Under the pieces are notes generated by a model that searched no databases, was not told the origin of the DNA, and saw nothing but the letters and a program-made list of their open reading frames with translations. A stretch of DNA of 64,000 bases from Toxoplasma gondii ME49 (Eukaryota > Apicomplexa > Conoidasida > Eucoccidiorida > Sarcocystidae): assembly GCF_000006565.2 (NCBI RefSeq), contig NC_031475.1, positions 2,464,190 to 2,528,189 on the forward strand, given 5' to 3'. Made by a program: the position numbers and the translations under genes. Within the stretch, counting starts at the first letter, position 1, and each line of letters starts with the position of its first letter. Shown piece after piece: positions 39,801 through 47,887 of this stretch.

Positions 39801-40879
39801 AACACGGCAGAGGAGCTTTGCCGGAAGGAGGCAGTGGAGCCCACGAAGAAGTCGCGCGACCCCCGCGAGACCCCCGACGACGCTTCCGCCAAGCCTGGGG
39901 ACCCTCGCGAGAGGGGTAGCGGCCCATTCGGGAGCCTCTCGCTGGCGCTTCCTTTCGAAGTGACCCCGGCGCCAGAGATAGGCGGACTCGAAAGCACCCC
40001 CCCACCCGATATCTGACAGTTGTCTCCAGCGCGTCTCGAGCGAACCAACACGCGCGGGGAATTTTCTTCCGGGTGAGGTCCACCCGTTGCTTCATGGCTC
40101 CCGCCCGTGGGTTCCTCTGTCTCGGGGTCGATGGTGACGCCTGAGGAGGGCCGTGGAGACGGTGACGACGCAGACGGATGCGCGCCCCCTGCGGGTCTCA
40201 GGCGTCTTCTCTCCAGGGATCCGCTGCGATCCTCGAGGCCCTGGCTGCCGTTGCTTCTTCCATCTTCTGCGCGGACTGGGACACCTGCTCCGGTGTCGGC
40301 AGGCTTCCTGGACTGCTCGGGCGGCGTCGGCACGAGGAGCGCCTTTCGCAGCTCTCCAGAGAGACTGTAGATCTCCTCCCATCCGCCCTCTGCATGCGCA
40401 GCTTGGAGCTCAAGCAGACAAGCGCAGACGGCGCCGGCGACCCCTGGCAGCGTCAGAAGGTCGTCGCGCCTATGCGACGGCCTCGGCACATGGAATCGAG
40501 AAGGTTCCGGCTCAAAGTCCTGACCAGATGCCTCGCGCCACGGGGTAGGTCGACCCTGGATGGTCCGCCGACCTCCGTCGGAGTCAAGGCGACTACCTCC
40601 CTGGCTTGGAGATCGCGCGAAGGTCTCGGGTGTCTTTTTGCCACGCTTGGACCCTTTGGGAGTTGCATACTCTGAGTTTCCAGACTGGGGATGGTCAGAC
40701 GCGGAAGTTCTAGGTAGCGAGGGTTGGAGGGTATCTGCTGAGCTCGCGGCGTTTCGTGTGGAAGCGATGCGAAACGAAGCAGAAGAAGCGGCGAGGTGTG
40801 GAGAAAAGGCACACTGCGGTCTGTGGCTAGCGTCGCGGAGCTCCCCGTCGGCCTCGGCAGATGCGCCAAGGGAGTCCAT
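30899..40879 (-). CDS. Very large TPR-containing protein, function uncertain
   Basis: A single uninterrupted frame of 3,326 codons, striking beside its intron-rich neighbours. Helical repeat-like stretches of TPR character occur near residues 130-160 (LLELQAAHAEGGWEEIYSLS), 430 (LGKFDEAEALLKEF), 1720 (LTQFLQGNFQLSLAAFEQL), 2060 (a run ending AEFSRKALLLDRRDTRAWLM) and 3270-3310 (CLQALGQFDKASRAFERAM). Long Gly, Ser, Arg and Pro-rich linkers separate them. No membrane span or signal peptide is visible. The order of a W-E-I helix at the N terminus and TPRs at the C terminus loosely resembles TTC7/Ypp1, the scaffold of plasma-membrane PI4-kinase, but this is a weak inference. The start is the first ATG of the frame, in a tolerable context. 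Downstream of it (3') the NSUN5 gene converges. Confidence 0.75.
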   Translation of the reverse strand: MDSLGASAEADGELRDASHRPQCAFSPHLAASSASFRIASTRNAASSADTLQPSLPRTSASDHPQSGNSEYATPKGSKRGKKTPETFARSPSQGGSRLDSDGGRRTIQGRPTPWREASGQDFEPEPSRFHVPRPSHRRDDLLTLPGVAGAVCACLLELQAAHAEGGWEEIYSLSGELRKALLVPTPPEQSRKPADTGAGVPVRAEDGRSNGSQGLEDRSGSLERRRLRPAGGAHPSASSPSPRPSSGVTIDPETEEPTGGSHEATGGPHPEENSPRVLVRSRRAGDNCQISGGGVLSSPPISGAGVTSKGSASERLPNGPLPLSRGSPGLAEASSGVSRGSRDFFVGSTASFRQSSSAVFQQIRSSLRSAHARRERSPKADGDDESGDDFVWLVTKQKDDNEKKTRRFARLRHDAILCFFQAEVDACLHLGKFDEAEALLKEFLERGVQEGIQSFAATRQALAGLAPPLRALWTRRKKAPETGVEGGDCVGRRQTACGGDGAGVEPANAQHGSACSRDLTTHSRCLEAEARIRKASRETACDMPAFSLIPFFQTANSLVGQPRHLRSAPSTLPALFSSSLCPPVPHFPPLDVWLLWVKTLLRVASFGALHEALLAAPLPAIWALLGTCLPPFGGAGTPRAALLNPLQPVLSLFLSASPPPVEMPGDRCDSPLASACCLRGSNPDGPGLQVADLSELGRRPDCLSGCATRDATPFVFFSPFFFFRNFARLSAPRQVLVLEALGTVGLLCSLTRLHAIARGFYELLLLLACPLRVLLAKRRFPELPVAAGGLLLRLQAQQSRAHAVGLQTLWLAGLRSPSPGATDGPDVAFDLLVRGCWDVPRVPRSSPHPSFESLFLAFLPEFLESFWDRRRHRRLSSPSGRLDAVLDFADIQSLACSHSRLSRPLASEACCARAPQCRSRLWLSRVEPRESQEPAVRRAGSAALRRGFSFRHVFLGGEQTQHETRRHRLSPVRVSGTNDTLHPEGHPGSEARESVCTGPNRPSVPTSQALSVASSLTPRGDGKVHACAPEIRQAPTAVASSLWTVAAVERSLHQWRTDAADGGFLRGLLADPVVPFDRGTLRGLGAIRRRVWLAAQDLVLGPEASLSSQSPLSRRLALWRIHQEAQTARELQGLAAEVRGEGSRLSSASFCGPSAGRSPEAGGPTDALDGRWVGKAVRRAASTAGSGGRESVYASIRRALTKTIKTSLLGLPEETKEADENGDTRKARCDLSQHMGRLASPPHEGPSPRASPQASWEAQDGGTERGGPGTEPGGDESPNVLWGALSLADAGEEIPALSCMLADPTALAGDIGPVGREGTGTHRAQSAGKRTLFAVGGVCEEAARRLHFGGSLLAFLPSCALDARFVFSLHLQQLKEFESYRPCPFKRSRLASLLALCCCRPGDGLEDPLKLYASTVVRDLRWLEGKAPGPYRGAKLQAAGLRALADASPVPEDRGPETTAPETCRGGARERGAACRLLSPKPSSPLAEASRRAARALEATAESARREGWGGTGRRTPGQRREGENHGDKETEILDGTERTAALAGRAVAPADGQWGNTGVDGDGDEADDENGERAEEEKALVWGGGTRVGSAVINSLLAFLLETSELTALHLLPYAAYSFQSGERVLALRWTGPKEAVSSRGTPSEATGEPWSRACIVKCGVPGGGRGARGGDSAGAPGIGVALPQLASLLEQTALLSLSSKFNENLMQRLLERLALTQFLQGNFQLSLAAFEQLQERSKSTLRSFEDADGVRLIDGEACEELFGAGNSGCFSLGFVASVKATLLLAYLQRPVTAGLVLAEALSEVASRQRARVKEKEAESRGDALVMPVEQAPRAEAKETPGERLLPDLVPGASEQVEKEEKRNESERNSGGDRRNGGRERTNSKASDLCVSRPQRSPIVRCRPFRSLRPPSSFERDEAATVNLLLLLGQAALLQARQTRLFDVPPSLLPAEPLPCSSSANSVSQLVVEKETSGAPERARGTEAGLTAAHAGRAGGGDKATATSPASAANKKESSGFLEFRFGDERKAEIATYPNLVSRAFRCGASALRLWGGAVDSRVWALLASTAMHAFDLPACAEFSRKALLLDRRDTRAWLMLAWCHSGRLPVLPPSHETQSTVSAAETPSEPGYGLEGQRQQETRGRSGTVPHRAGAAADRVGDINRASGDSVCGIGVASPWSRFPAAPVLDACLLKNSGASAVSAVTQGLSVDSGIVPFLSVLSSALEEHPTSLSLVIAKTWTQARHSPSFRLFSFGECLGSALWDADPPPSDPFNSLRPPLSPGRRRARETVNPCVHNACDEAAGGTSGVSSVSGGPTRRTWAVGSEEPHGAFDADCGSWNNSSSVVNGDRRVARSEGKNEPFEGQTVPGGRHTYGAASLAGVSDGAYTSYELFWLAEERRHAALSLDTDDGCARPFLPSYSNSLGGLFSHACAPASTPESGSSALGDSSGLAHSPPLAHARVLPTAGAQQRDRGSGFERLSEPGRWSHSRLSSSSLSAFPVSSSLLEMQRSHERTRRSPSFQAFWGSRLFSVEATVCDMAAFFSAVRRDIHRSSLTSAAGTPCCFSCHASRHVHLLPCAMHALQRLSAELATEHQRASSSPCLSVGPRCGAGARPPEMSQMRSALRCSSPCSGCDARHRRFVGRDNSLSSVACAAASGDGAAAGQGLREVETLWEAVPPADSGDIRVAISSTFGTACLLHDCTGEFAFYEAARKLEGGTPATVRRKTEAHPGATASLTDQGSPLYSGLTPPVSGGQGAATWRHPGGRKSSLGLGGVMDAKHIERETAGWMALVELLCHLGAASACVRAALQIAELFLHCLRGVAATPVVQPNTGSPRARSPGGPRRRGGAERKSSKRRDEHSSPRRRRHSSVAFSTKRAGRRRTGSASSWRGDASPYRHEADGLGQGHSDVVCQRCGVLGPAAAEELLDRASQLHAWSASSEHLAGRGDTPETGSLGSMGPRGTSRDSCLSAAPKHGLHAAVVSNASPVSRAAAEGWSAGEFLGVKLEFLRLYADYFCAEEEESMRAEAEAQACPPLQGAFAPPAATRSSPPTSTLSHLQADVVDASERRHHSDPHSCSSSFDGILRKASKVFTGHEKLPSLRLSGFRWTLHKTHEAEGGIVRATSCWDEGLWGSGMPRPCTPQSPGDKGDTCWAEHPGAPGESVSFAGLTAAAAAALATGAGLSPAGPWRHPCEVGPTGLPPAASPRCLNNLLERVRGFRCMHPHSRPAQLLEARLLYRQRALGSCLPLLEGLVDLDTQTMYLDGDTDFLQEALAAYLYGKCLQALGQFDKASRAFERAMRLYFNAPMMNAGLVETSVLTGPSLLG

Positions 40880-43800
40880 CGTCTTGACTCGCGCGGCAAA
40901 TCATGGAGACGTAAAAAAAGGAGAAAACGGGGAACTAAACGATATAAATACAAGACAGAGAGGACAAGGTCTGAAGAGAAAACTGAGTCACCTGGCGGAG
41001 CTGACGGGACCGGTGTGCATGTGTCTTCTGTGTGTCGAAGTCTCCGACTCCAGGGAGAGGGTGTCGCGGAGGGACAGACACTGGAGAGAAAGCTGTGTTT
41101 CTCGGGTGGTATGTGATCGGCAGTGTTTCTCTTCGTCACACGGCAGAGCTGAAAAGAAGAAACACGCGAGAGAAATGTTGCAGAAAAGGCTCGAGGCGTT
41201 GACGAAACAGCTGGTGTGCATGCAATTAAGCTCGCCATGGTTCCACCAACCGCGGATCGACGTCCGAGGCAACAAGTTCGCGCGAAACTAGTTAAATAGA
41301 AGAGTGTATTCTATAGAAGACCAGCGCCGGAAAACGAAACGACCTTTTTTTAATGAATTCACCTCACCGGATACGTAAAATGTTCCAGTCCTTTCTGACT
41401 GCACGCGCAGAATCTTGAACGTGCAAGTCCGGCGTAGCTTGTGGAAGGGCTAGTTTTTCGGGCGGGCTCCTCGACAATTCTAATCTCTGTCAAATTCTTC
41501 AACATAAAGAGAGAATTTCCTTTAGTCTCTCAATCCGAATCAAAAACAACACGTATGGGGCACCTGAAAACCCTCGTCAGCGCCCATCGTTCTAGAATGG
41601 TCAAGACACTGGTTCTAGACACCAGAACGTTCACGTTCTCTGCAACCCTAATCAGGGCCCTACAACACGCACGACAAAAACCAGATCTGTGCATTCTGAC
41701 GTTTTGTTGTGGTCATATGGTTCCCATCTCAGAAGGAAGAAAGCCAGCAAGGGGAATTCATGTATGATGCTCGACTCAAGGACTCATATGTTCCCACGGT
41801 CCGTAGTGTACATACACCTGGTTCACCCAAGCGTTCCGCAGTGGCAAAAAGGGGAGGTTGAAAAATACTCTTGACGTGGAAAGTACACAAAATGGAAGGA
41901 AGGTGGAGAGCCACCAGATGACTGCTGCACTCCCTGAATCGCCTACTCACACATAAACATCTGTGCAAAGACAAACGTTTATGAATATTTTTACATGTAC
42001 ATAAAAACCCACAGCGACTCCTTAGAGTGTGTAGGTCTTGAAATATTTAGGAATTCCTCTACGGTTTGTGCCTACTTGACTCTTTCGTTTAGACAGAACT
42101 GTAATTCATCGGGACTAATGTCAGCATTATCAGTGAGAAGGTATGTTGAGCAACCAGTTCCCCATCAACTACCTTAGTTCGACTTCGTACCACCCTTGCA
42201 TAAGGACGTTGTTCCCAGATAACCGGATCGTGGGGGCTAGGCATCGGACAGACAGTGTAGGGAAAACGGGGGAAAGCAGGCACCTAGAAGCAGGATGTAG
42301 CGCCTGAGAACTGCTTCATTTTTGCGTTTTACAGGTTTCCTTGGTGGAAACCGTTTCAAGGTTCACGAAACGGAACTATGCACGCTTTGATTAAATGGTA
42401 AAAAACATACACTTGTCGTAAAGACGCAGCACTGCCGATTCATAACGTACCACAGCTAACAGTCTGTTCAGACAGAAAATACGAAACCCATTACGGTGAA
42501 TTTAGATAGGATACTCCTGTGGTCACGATGCCGCATCGTACCGCAATCCTGACCGCACTGAATATAGCCAAGAGTACTCTGGGCAGACGTTGTATTTTGT
42601 CGGTGTGATCAAGATGTGAATTCGTCTTTATACTATAGTTAGTCGGGAGGAAACACACCAACAAGACTGCACTTTTGCCTCATATTGCGGACTGGTTTCT
42701 TTTTAAACAAGTAGTCCACAAGCTTCATTCGTGCTCCGCGAGCGGGTCCCCGTGGTGGTACATATCCGAGGGGAAGGCAGTGGGTACGGTAAGTAGGTAC
42801 AGAAAACTAAACGAGACATCCAAAAGGTAAGACAAGTAAACGTGTTGGATTTCAGTATCCAACAGTGTGCGCCTGGTGAGGTGCCGAAGGGGTGCTTTTT
42901 GGGTCGTCCAGGAAAAGGCCTTCTGAATTTCCCGGCTTATCGGCTGACTCGGCGCGTTGTCAGTTGATAGGCTGTCCCGGCGGACCTACGACATGTGCCA
43001 CTGCTTTATGCATCTAGCAGTGCTGGTCGATTTCTTCGCATCTCCCCAGCTCCTTGCGCAGAGAATAATTAAAACACCCGTTAGGTTCGGTACGATCTAA
43101 AACGGACACGATCGGTATTCCATTCCTTGCTGCAGTTCAGCCTAACGCAGGCGCACTCTGTTTCGCCCCCGCACCCCCCCTCCACCCCTGCTCTGCACGA
43201 GACATCCAGATGGACAGTAGCTGGAGCATCACTTCCAGCCTCAAGCACAGAAGACAGACACACGGCAAAGCGGGAAAAAGCCTCTCGGCTTCTTTTTTCG
43301 CTTCTGCGCAGCACTCCTTCGCAAACCCCGAGCGTACGGTTCCCGAGGTGAGGAGCGAAATGTAAACGTCCCACACGCACTATACGAAAGCCAAAAAAAG
43401 ATGCATATTCACAGGACACGTCCATAGTAATATATGCGCCACTTTGCTTCTCTTTAACTTGAAAATCAATTACCACATCTCTGGAAATCATTAACAATTA
43501 TAGACCCACCTGGACCGCAACACACGGAAACGAAGGGGGCACTTTGACCAAACGGATTGGATGAACCTTTTCGAAAGAGAGACTCCGAGACAGAGCTCCT
43601 GACATATCCCGAAACTCCCCGTCCCGCGCAAAAACAGAATTTGGCTATCCCGCCACTGTGTGCAAAAGACTCATCCCTGCATTCCCTTGGATTTCACCGC
43701 TGTATACAGGAGGCTCTTCGGGAAGTGCTCCCTGTGTTCGTTTTGACAGATCTTTTCCCTGAAACTTCCTCTCTCCCGTTTCGGTTTCCCGGTTCTTTTG

Positions 43801-44167
43801 GTATGTTCCCATCTTAACAAACGCACGAGAACTTGCCCACACGTAGCTTTGCAAGCAAAAAAAGGCGTCTACGATTACGCTTTGCGGACGAGCGAAGAGG
43901 CATTTCCCTCCTTCTCGCCGCCGAGGCTTCCCTTCGCGTTCCCACCACCGCCTGGTGTGGCGTACCTACTCCATCACGGAAAAAACAAAGGCCCTTAGAA
44001 TTAAGAAGTCATCGCCATTCCCTGCTCTCTGCTTCCGTCGACTCGACTCCCTGTCTGTACACCCCAGCGGCAAGCCCGTCACCTTCTCTGTGTGTAGCAA
44101 CGACCGCACTTGCCGATCTCCTTCGTGAACGATCCACTTTTTTGATGTACAGCTGCTGCCTGTTTCC
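40880..44167. other. Long gap, no convincing gene
   Basis: Presumably holds the promoter of the large TPR gene and then about 2.5 kb of unassigned sequence. From 42300 to 43080 there is essentially no open frame. A plus-strand frame at 43557-43817 begins with ATG (MDEPFRKRDSETELL) but has no motif; a longer plus frame, 43833-44516, runs into TA repeats and reads as non-coding. No RNA gene seen. Confidence 0.45.
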
Positions 44168-44353
44168 CTACAGATCGTTCCTAGCTTCGGCTGCTGTGCG
44201 ATTGGAGAAGGAGACGAGGTACAAAATACAACTGTCTCGATCCTCTTCAAGCAATAACTGGTCAATCTGGGAATCGACTACCTCCGAAAATTCAGCTGCC
44301 GGAGAGGGAAACTCACTCTCCATGTTCTTGTCAAGACACTGCTCAGATGGTGC
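44168..44353 (-). other. Exon-like segment, possible alternative last exon of the isomerase gene
   Basis: Preceded by a strong pyrimidine tract and CTGCAG acceptor, it reads in phase 0 as 61 acidic, coding-looking residues (APSEQCLDKNMESEFPSP, later SQIDQLLLEEDRD) and then a stop. The isomerase exon upstream has a possible phase-0 GT after position 44603, so joining is feasible and would replace the last 21 residues with 61. The donor (GTACCA) is weak and the TA repeat lies between. It may also be a terminal exon of something else. Confidence 0.35.
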
Positions 44354-44395
44354 CTGCAGAGAAAAAAAGCACACGCTCAAACACGCACATGCACT

Positions 44396-44426
<31 letters not shown>

Positions 44427-44439
44427 GTATATTCATGTA

Positions 44440-44475
<36 letters not shown>
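44396..44475. repeat. Paired TA microsatellites
   Basis: Two TA runs separated by about 20 bases (GCACGTATATTCATGTAATAC-like spacer), just downstream of the isomerase stop codon. Confidence 0.85.
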
Positions 44476-44478
<3 letters not shown>

Positions 44479-44536
44479 ACGGTGTCAGCATAAGTTCTTC
44501 AAGCGTGTTGAGCTAAGGACTAGAGTGCCTTTGTGT

Positions 44537-47500
44537 TTAGAGAGCGAACCCGTTTGTTGCTGGTTGGAATTTTGCCGAACGGGTTGCTTCGAAAAATGGT
44601 ACGACTGCAACGGGGATCGAGATTTCCATCGACAAGAAAGGCCTCACCGTCTCGAGAACGAGAGAAGAGCCGGCAGAGATGAAGACGACTTCTCCAAAGT
44701 GGAGAGGGACAGACACTCTTTCCCGTCCTCTGCGAATGGTTAGGAGAGTCTTGAAGGGGCAGTGCAGCACGAGTCCGAGGCCTGGAGCACCGCCCAAGAG
44801 GCGGCCGCAGTCGTCGAGCTGCACAAAGGAAGAAGAATACCTCGAGCGAAAAGCAGCACTGAGGCGGAGCTTGGCCGCGAGATTCGCGAGCGGAGGCACA
44901 TGTAAAAGATCACATGAACAACCGACCGCGGCGCGCGAAGAAAGATGAACACGACGCAAGCGATCGAGCGTGTGTGGAAGGAGCGACAGGGAAATGCCTT
45001 CGTAGAGTTCTTGCTGCACCAAACATACGGAGAGAAACGAGGAACGCAAGTGTGAAGCTGCCCATGAGGGACGAGAACCACTGTGCCTCCGGAGCGTTCC
45101 AGAACCCAAAAAAGCATTCCACAAACTTCGACCTCCTTTGTACACGCTTATGCGTCCCTCCACCTTTCGCGCCGACGCAGGAGCAAAAACCGTTGCATGC
45201 GTGCAGTTACCACTCTGCATCGCAGTGGCCGAAAACGCATCTCCACGTCATCCGTCCAGCTCAGCCCCGACATGTAGAGGGCCTTGAAAGGGGACATGAG
45301 CACCGAAAACACTGCGTTCGACTCCAGTGAGTAGAAACCGAGAAACCCCCACTGCACGGGGCGCAACAGGGAGTCCAGTTTAGTTGCCACTTGGTGTCTG
45401 GCAGTGCATGCGTGGCGATGACCTCCTGTCCCCCCCGACCGCTAGCTGACTGGAACTGCACTAAGCAAACGCGCGTACTTTTTGACCCGCCTTGATGCGG
45501 AGTTTGTACACCTTGAAGTCGGAAAGTCCGTCCACATGCGGGTCGTACACCGCGATGTCTCCCTGGCCACCCGAATTGGAAGCATCTGTGGACTCCGACG
45601 CCGGTTCGCTGGCAGGAAGAATCTCTGGACGGACGCGGAGGTAACTTCCTTGATGGTCGAAGCGGAGGGAAGAACACAGCAGATCGATGTCCGTGTGTTT
45701 CGGCGTGAGACCTCCGCGAATCACGTTGTCAGAGTTCGCCATGCACTCCAGCGCGTGGCCTGAAAAAAGCGGAGAAGAAACGCAAAAAGAAGGCAGAGGT
45801 TTTTTCGATTTGAAACGCAAACCGAAGCACGCGCAGGAAATGGCTTGTGGTGTGAACGAAAAACGAAGCGACGCTCAATCGCTTATGCACTCGCCGTCTT
45901 CCGCTGTTCTGTTCATCGAAGTGATAAAGCCGCCAACCACCGAGGGCGCTGGCTAGAGAGTGAAGTGCCCCATGGGTCGACCAGACGTGCGATACCTCTC
46001 TCCTGACTCTCTGCGTTTAAGAATCTGGAGATCGTCGAACTAGAAGTCTTTAGAAACCTAGAGTCCGCAGGATCGATTGACATTTAACTCAGAGCCAAAA
46101 AGACATCACGATTTGCCTCATTTAAACTCCGCTGCTCCAGCCAGAAACTCTCATCTAGCAATCTGAGCGTCGAATGCTCGGTGACTCTCTCTCCCCCCAA
46201 AATGGAACGCGGAGTGACGAGTTCTCTACTGCAAGTCCGAATTGCAAGCATTACCGGACAAGTAGCAGTGCGGAATGTTTGGGCCGATGAAAATTGCATC
46301 GCCGCTCTTGAGTTTCGCATAGTTAAGAAAGAACGCCGCAAAAACTCCAGGGTCAAGTCCATGGGCTGCATGTAGACGAACTGCCACGTTGTTGGCTGTC
46401 TGAAGAGCCTCCTGTTCGCTGTCTGAGAGCGACGTCCCAGACGGAAGATCTCCCGAGGTCTGCAGTCGCGTGACCAGCGCTTCGAGCGCAGCCGAGGCAG
46501 TTTCTCGCGGCAAATGCATCACTTTTGAAAACAGCGTTTTAAGAAGCGCGGTGCGGTCCTCCTGCCGCGCTCCAGGTGTAGGTACACCCGCCGCGGTGTC
46601 TCCGGAGGTTTGCGTGCCACGGGGATCTGCTAGCACGTCCCCATCGCACAATTCTTTGCGTGCGCTGCTGTCACTCCTTAGAGTAGAATGGCGACTGAAT
46701 TTTTGTTTCTCGAGGAGCTCCAGCGCACCGGCTTCGCGCAAGAAATCGTCTCCGCCCAACACCCGCTTTAGCTCCGGAGTGTGCAGGATGAATAGAACGA
46801 TCTCCTCGACGGCGCGGAAGCCACACAGTGCCTCAAAGGGTCCGACGGCGATCGCGAGCTCTGGCTTGTGGTTTGTGTCTGGAAAGTGTTGCGGGTGTTG
46901 CCGGTGGAGAATCTCAGCGAGCTGCCGGTCAGGGTGAGACTGGATGCTCAGCGGCTTTTTCACGGAGAGAACCTTGAAGAGGAAAGGGAGTTTGTTTTGC
47001 CCACCCATGAAGTCGGGGTTCGCCGCGATGAAGATCGGCAGCGGACAGCCGATAAACGCCTCGGCCAAGCTCCGGCGGCGACTGAGGGGGGGCTCTGGGG
47101 CGCTGCTGTTGTTCGTCGCTTCTGACTCTCGTGCTTGACTCTTTCCCAACCACCTACTTAGACACGATAACCGGAACTCGCTGCTGTCGCGTCTCTTCAG
47201 AGGGCGACGCGACGGCACTTCTGCGATGTTTCCACCCTCTTCGTCTCGCGCTTGTCGAGGGGAAGTGGGGTGTGACAGAGAGGAGGACCACGCAGCCAGT
47301 TCTGCGCTTTTCTGCGCCAGGACCGGGTCGTTGAAGCAGGCGATTACGCGGTTCGGACCGCTGCTGTGCACCCCCATCCAGAGTTCTGCGAAAGGCCGAG
47401 TGTCGCTCTGAATCGCTGAAAACTCCAGAGTCGACGCTCGACGTCGGAGACCCTCTGGGACGTTTTTCTCCATCAAAATTGCATCCCAAGCGTCGCCAGC

Positions 47501-47887
47501 GGCCGCAGCTTTCTCCTGTCTCCGCGCAACCGCAGCGAATTTGGCAACTAGAGAAACCGAAGCAGGCATGCCCCATTCGTAGTGCTGAACGAACGGGGAA
47601 ACCTGGACTGCCATCGGTGCGGTGTAGCAGCACGCGCGAAGCAGCTCGCTGGTCTGCGGAGAGTCGCGCGTGGAATTTGAGGAACGCGACTCGGAGGAAT
47701 TCTGCATCTTCGCCGCCGCTTGAGAGACCATGAAGGCGTGGAACGATCCGGTGCGCTGTGCGGAAAAGGCAAACGCAGGATTCGGGGGAAAGGAAGAGCT
47801 CCGGAAAACGCGAGTACCCAGCCCAAGGAACGCTGCCGAAGCGAAGGAAAACACGGACGGCCACGGTGGAAGAGACAACCGCACCAT
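44537..47887 (-). CDS. PMI: Mannose-6-phosphate isomerase, type I
   Basis: Zinc enzyme interconverting fructose-6-phosphate and mannose-6-phosphate, feeding GDP-mannose for GPI anchors and N-glycans in the cytosol. Three exons join in phase: 46255-47887, 45479-45759 and 44537-44818, giving 731 residues from the first ATG. Zinc ligands are seen as Gln316 and His318 (SIQSHP), Glu343 (NHKPEL) and His540 (NIPHCY); the catalytic Arg is 559 in NVIRGGLTPK. FAELWMG and LPFLFKVLSV are family signatures. The domain proper begins near residue 92 (MAVQVSPFVQHYEWG), so ATGs at 47731, 47707 or 47614 could be the true start; the first 90 residues might be an artefact or a leader. A Ser/Arg-rich insert of about 85 residues lies between 205 and 290, and a second near 395-440. 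The last exon may have an alternative downstream partner at 44168-44353. Confidence 0.92.

Noticed and set aside
43833..44516. 227-codon plus-strand frame with Tyr-Ile repeats
   Set aside because: The end is translated TA microsatellite and the rest is antisense to the exon-like segment at 44168-44353.
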